Assembly: GCF_000720765.1 (NCBI RefSeq)
Contig: NZ_JODC01000011.1
Location: 310,001 to 374,000, forward strand
DNA from: Streptomyces sp. NRRL S-646
GTDB taxonomy: Bacteria > Actinomycetota > Actinomycetes > Streptomycetales > Streptomycetaceae
Direction: 5' to 3'
DNA: 64,000 nt
Numbering within the stretch: position 1 is the first letter of the stretch; each line of letters begins with the position of its first letter. Under the pieces are notes generated by a model, which searched no databases, had not been told where the DNA came from, and was given only the letters and a program-made list of their open reading frames with translations. The translations under genes were made by a program, and so were the position numbers. Below are positions 61,911 through 64,000 of the stretch, one piece after another.

Positions 61911-63161
61911 TCAGGCGACCGGTTCGGGGGCCTCGGTCCGGGCGGTCTCCTCCGCCTCGCGCAGGGCGCGGGTCGTGACCCGGGAGGCGAAGACGATCGC
62001 CGCCGCCGCCAGTCCGACGCCGCAGACGACGAAGGTGGTCGCCGGGCCAAGCCAGCGCCCCAGTCCGCCGCCGAGGAGCCCCCCGACCGGCACCGCGCCG
62101 AGCACGATCAGGCGGTAACCGGCGGTGACCCGGCCGAGGAGCCCGTCGGGGACGACGGCCTGCCGGAGCGTGCTGACCACGATCTGGTTCAGGGCCGTGG
62201 CGACCGCGGCGAGGAACATGGCGACCTCGGAGAGGACGAAGCTGCCGCTGAGACCGAGGACTACGTAGCTGGCGGCGGGCACGAGCGCGGCCAGCCAGGT
62301 GACCGGTCCGCCGCCGATTGCCGGGACCACCCGCGCGGCGATCAGCGAGCCGAGGACGGCGCCCACGGCCGGGACGGCGATGAAGAGGCCGTACCACGAC
62401 GCGGACACGCCCAGCGGGCCGGTTACCAGGAGGACGAGCAGACCGCCGGTGGCGGACGAGAACAGGTTGATCGAACCGGAGATGAACGCCACCCGCCGCA
62501 GCAGGCGGTGGTTCCAGAAGTACGACCAGCCTTCCCTGATGCTGCGCACGACCTCGCCGGGCGTGTGCTTGTCGCCGCTCGTGTCGCTCGCTATCGGCAT
62601 CATCCGCGGCAGCAGGAGGGCGGCCAGCGCGCCGAGTGTGAAGAGTCCCGCCGTGGAGGAGAAGACCATGACCGCCGACATGGCGAACAGAGCGGCGCCC
62701 GCGGTGGGTCCGATGAAGTTGTTGATGGCCGACTGGGTGGCGAAGAGCCGTCCGTTCGCCCGCTCCAGGTCACTGCGCTGCACCAGGCGCGGCGGCACCG
62801 TGAGTGCCGCGTTGTCCACGAGGGTCTCGGCCGTGCCGGCGAGGAAGACCGCGAGGTAGAGGACCGCGATGCTGCGTACGTCGGCCATGAGCGTCAGAAC
62901 GAGAAGGCCGAAGCCCACCGCGCGGACCAAATTTCCCGCCACCATGATGAGGCGCCGGTCGATGCGGTCGGCGAGGGCTCCCGCCGGCAGGGTGAAGACG
63001 ACCCACGGCAGGAACTGCGCCACGGTCATCCCCGCGACCAACATCGGGTCGCGGGTCATCGTGACGGCGAGGAGGGGTGCGGCGGCCAGCACCAGACCGT
63101 CACCGAGATTCGACAGGCCCTGTGACCACCAGAGCTTGGTGAAATTTCGACCCAACGTCAT
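61911..63161 (-). CDS. MFS exporter of the biosynthetic cluster
   Basis: 416 residues with about 12 membrane helices. FTKLWWSQGLSNLGDGL and GALADRIDRRLIM (motif A-like) mark the DHA3/enterobactin-exporter-like branch. Export of the cluster's product is the likely role. AGGGG precedes MTLGRN at 63161; ATGs at 63197 and 63191 are alternatives. The upstream 132 bases contain CGCAT-N4-ATGCG at 63187-63200. Confidence 0.87.
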   Translation of the reverse strand: MTLGRNFTKLWWSQGLSNLGDGLVLAAAPLLAVTMTRDPMLVAGMTVAQFLPWVVFTLPAGALADRIDRRLIMVAGNLVRAVGFGLLVLTLMADVRSIAVLYLAVFLAGTAETLVDNAALTVPPRLVQRSDLERANGRLFATQSAINNFIGPTAGAALFAMSAVMVFSSTAGLFTLGALAALLLPRMMPIASDTSGDKHTPGEVVRSIREGWSYFWNHRLLRRVAFISGSINLFSSATGGLLVLLVTGPLGVSASWYGLFIAVPAVGAVLGSLIAARVVPAIGGGPVTWLAALVPAASYVVLGLSGSFVLSEVAMFLAAVATALNQIVVSTLRQAVVPDGLLGRVTAGYRLIVLGAVPVGGLLGGGLGRWLGPATTFVVCGVGLAAAAIVFASRVTTRALREAEETARTEAPEPVA

Positions 63162-63293
63162 ATCCGATCCCCTGTCATCCTCAACTCGCATTCTCATGCG
63201 TTATTCGCATCGTCACGCCATAGCCTTCGGCGCTCGCCGGTCTTGACGCCGGTCAATTTCGGTGCCGGTGCACGGGATCAGCGGCTCGGGACG

Positions 63294-64000
63294 CTAAGCG
63301 CCGACTCCGCCGAGCGTTTCCCTGATGCGTTCGTAGTACGGCAGCTGATCCCGCTCGAAAGCGAGGGCGATGTCCTCCAGCTCGCCCGACAGCTGCTTCT
63401 TCCCGGCGTGGGACGCCCCCAGTGCGTTCGACTCGCTCGCGCCGACGTGCCAGCGCTCGGTCGCTTTCCAGCTCGCCGGGGGCTCCCGCCGGAACGCGAG
63501 GGACTCGGCCATGAACGCGATCCCGACGGCCTCGCAGTACTGCCGCATCTCCGCCTCCGGGCCGTCGGCCAGTCGGTCGCCGTCGACCAGGTGCATCGGC
63601 AGACCCGCGTCTGTCACCGCCGAGACGATGTCCCACAGGTTCCCGAACCCCATGGCCTCGGACGGGGCGTCGGCCTGCATCACAAGATGCGAGCGCACGG
63701 TGTCGCCGGGGTTGCGGACCATGGCCGCGTGCCGGCAACGCTTCAGGAAGTCGGGGTTCGCGCCCAGGGCGTCGATGCGGAAGTCGGTCGTGTCCTTGAA
63801 GAAGACCGGCCGGTCAGCCGCCAGCTCGACGAGCGCGGCCATCACCTGCTCCTGGCTCGTGCACGTACGGCCCTCGACGTCGACCTCGCCGAAGTCGGAC
63901 ACGCGCGAGAACGGCTCGTGTATCACCAGGAAGTCGCCGCGTTCGTACATCGCACGCTCGAATGCCGTGGACCGCGATCGCGGCACGGACCACAGAGCCA
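63294..64000 (-). CDS. PAPS-dependent sulfotransferase, N-terminus outside window
   Basis: The frame is open to the window end and reads LWSVPRSRSTAFERAM first. This is the 5'-phosphosulfate-binding loop of sulfotransferases, so the true start lies beyond base 64000, and only a few residues are missing. Further on come AAMVRNPGDTVRSHL (3'-phosphate-binding segment) and VDGDRLADGPEAEM. It transfers sulfate from PAPS to a hydroxyl or amine. It heads the unit that ends with cysC-cysD-cysN, which would make its PAPS. Confidence 0.86.
   Translation of the reverse strand, partial: ALWSVPRSRSTAFERAMYERGDFLVIHEPFSRVSDFGEVDVEGRTCTSQEQVMAALVELAADRPVFFKDTTDFRIDALGANPDFLKRCRHAAMVRNPGDTVRSHLVMQADAPSEAMGFGNLWDIVSAVTDAGLPMHLVDGDRLADGPEAEMRQYCEAVGIAFMAESLAFRREPPASWKATERWHVGASESNALGASHAGKKQLSGELEDIALAFERDQLPYYERIRETLGGVGA

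Overview
The window is high-GC actinobacterial chromosome and almost certainly Streptomyces. Signs of this are the strong G/C third-position bias, frequent GTG starts, several probably leaderless genes, an XRE/DUF397 regulatory pair, a BldD-type box before a CdgB-like diguanylate cyclase, DasR- and SoxR-type operators, and two Streptomyces-style dispersed intergenic repeat families. From groEL2 to cdgB the order matches, as I recall it, the S. coelicolor SCO4296-SCO4281 stretch. The 3' third looks strain-specific.

Layout. 0-6.5 kb: a truncated methyltransferase, an XRE/DUF5753 regulator with its DUF397 partner, a DUF1269 stress-type protein, an ankyrin protein, and an accessory block made of a leader hairpin, an HTH protein, a Uma2-family protein with an internal 31-residue duplication, and a hypothetical. 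6.5-10.9 kb: carboxylesterase, metallophosphoesterase, GNAT, old-yellow-enzyme oxidoreductase. 11-16.6 kb: groEL2 under two CIRCE operators, a cold-shock protein, a MoaD/ThiS-like protein beside thrC, and glucosyl-3-phosphoglycerate synthase. 16.7-19.4 kb: otsA and otsB for trehalose, plus DUF3263. 19.4-24 kb: a sugar-binding lipoprotein divergent from nagK-nagA across two DasR-type (dre) sites, then a PfkB sugar kinase. 24-31.6 kb: CBM-type protein, cdgB, flavin reductase, acetyltransferase, ECF sigma factor with SnoaL extension, arfB, terD, hypotheticals. 31.9-46.9 kb: secreted M4 and M1 peptidases, pentapeptide protein, FAD enzymes, a SoxR-box-controlled quinone reductase/MFS efflux pair, a large secreted beta-propeller protein, a rhomboid-like protein, an APH(6)-type kinase and a GNAT.

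46.9-53.1 kb: a decayed DUF4037 gene, then nine small secreted proteins in about 5.3 kb. They fall into four paralogous types that share signal peptides, cysteine patterns and upstream elements. I do not recognise these families. They are the best candidate here for an undescribed surface or extracellular protein system.

53.5-64 kb: a biosynthetic gene cluster, cut by the window end. It holds two free-standing condensation enzymes, a free-standing adenylation enzyme and carrier protein (a dissociated single NRPS module without thioesterase), a VOC-fold protein, an MFS exporter, a complete PAPS-making cassette (cysC, cysD, cysN) and a sulfotransferase with an N-terminal PAPS-binding motif. Most genes overlap by 1-4 bases as one leftward unit. 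The inferred logic is that CysDN makes APS, CysC makes PAPS, and the sulfotransferase sulfates an aminoacyl or peptidyl product built on the carrier protein, which is then exported. Sulfation could be a final decoration or could create a leaving group.

Starts were chosen from ribosome-binding sites, leaderless -10 spacing and known domain starts. Functional names are by reading motifs, not by database search.
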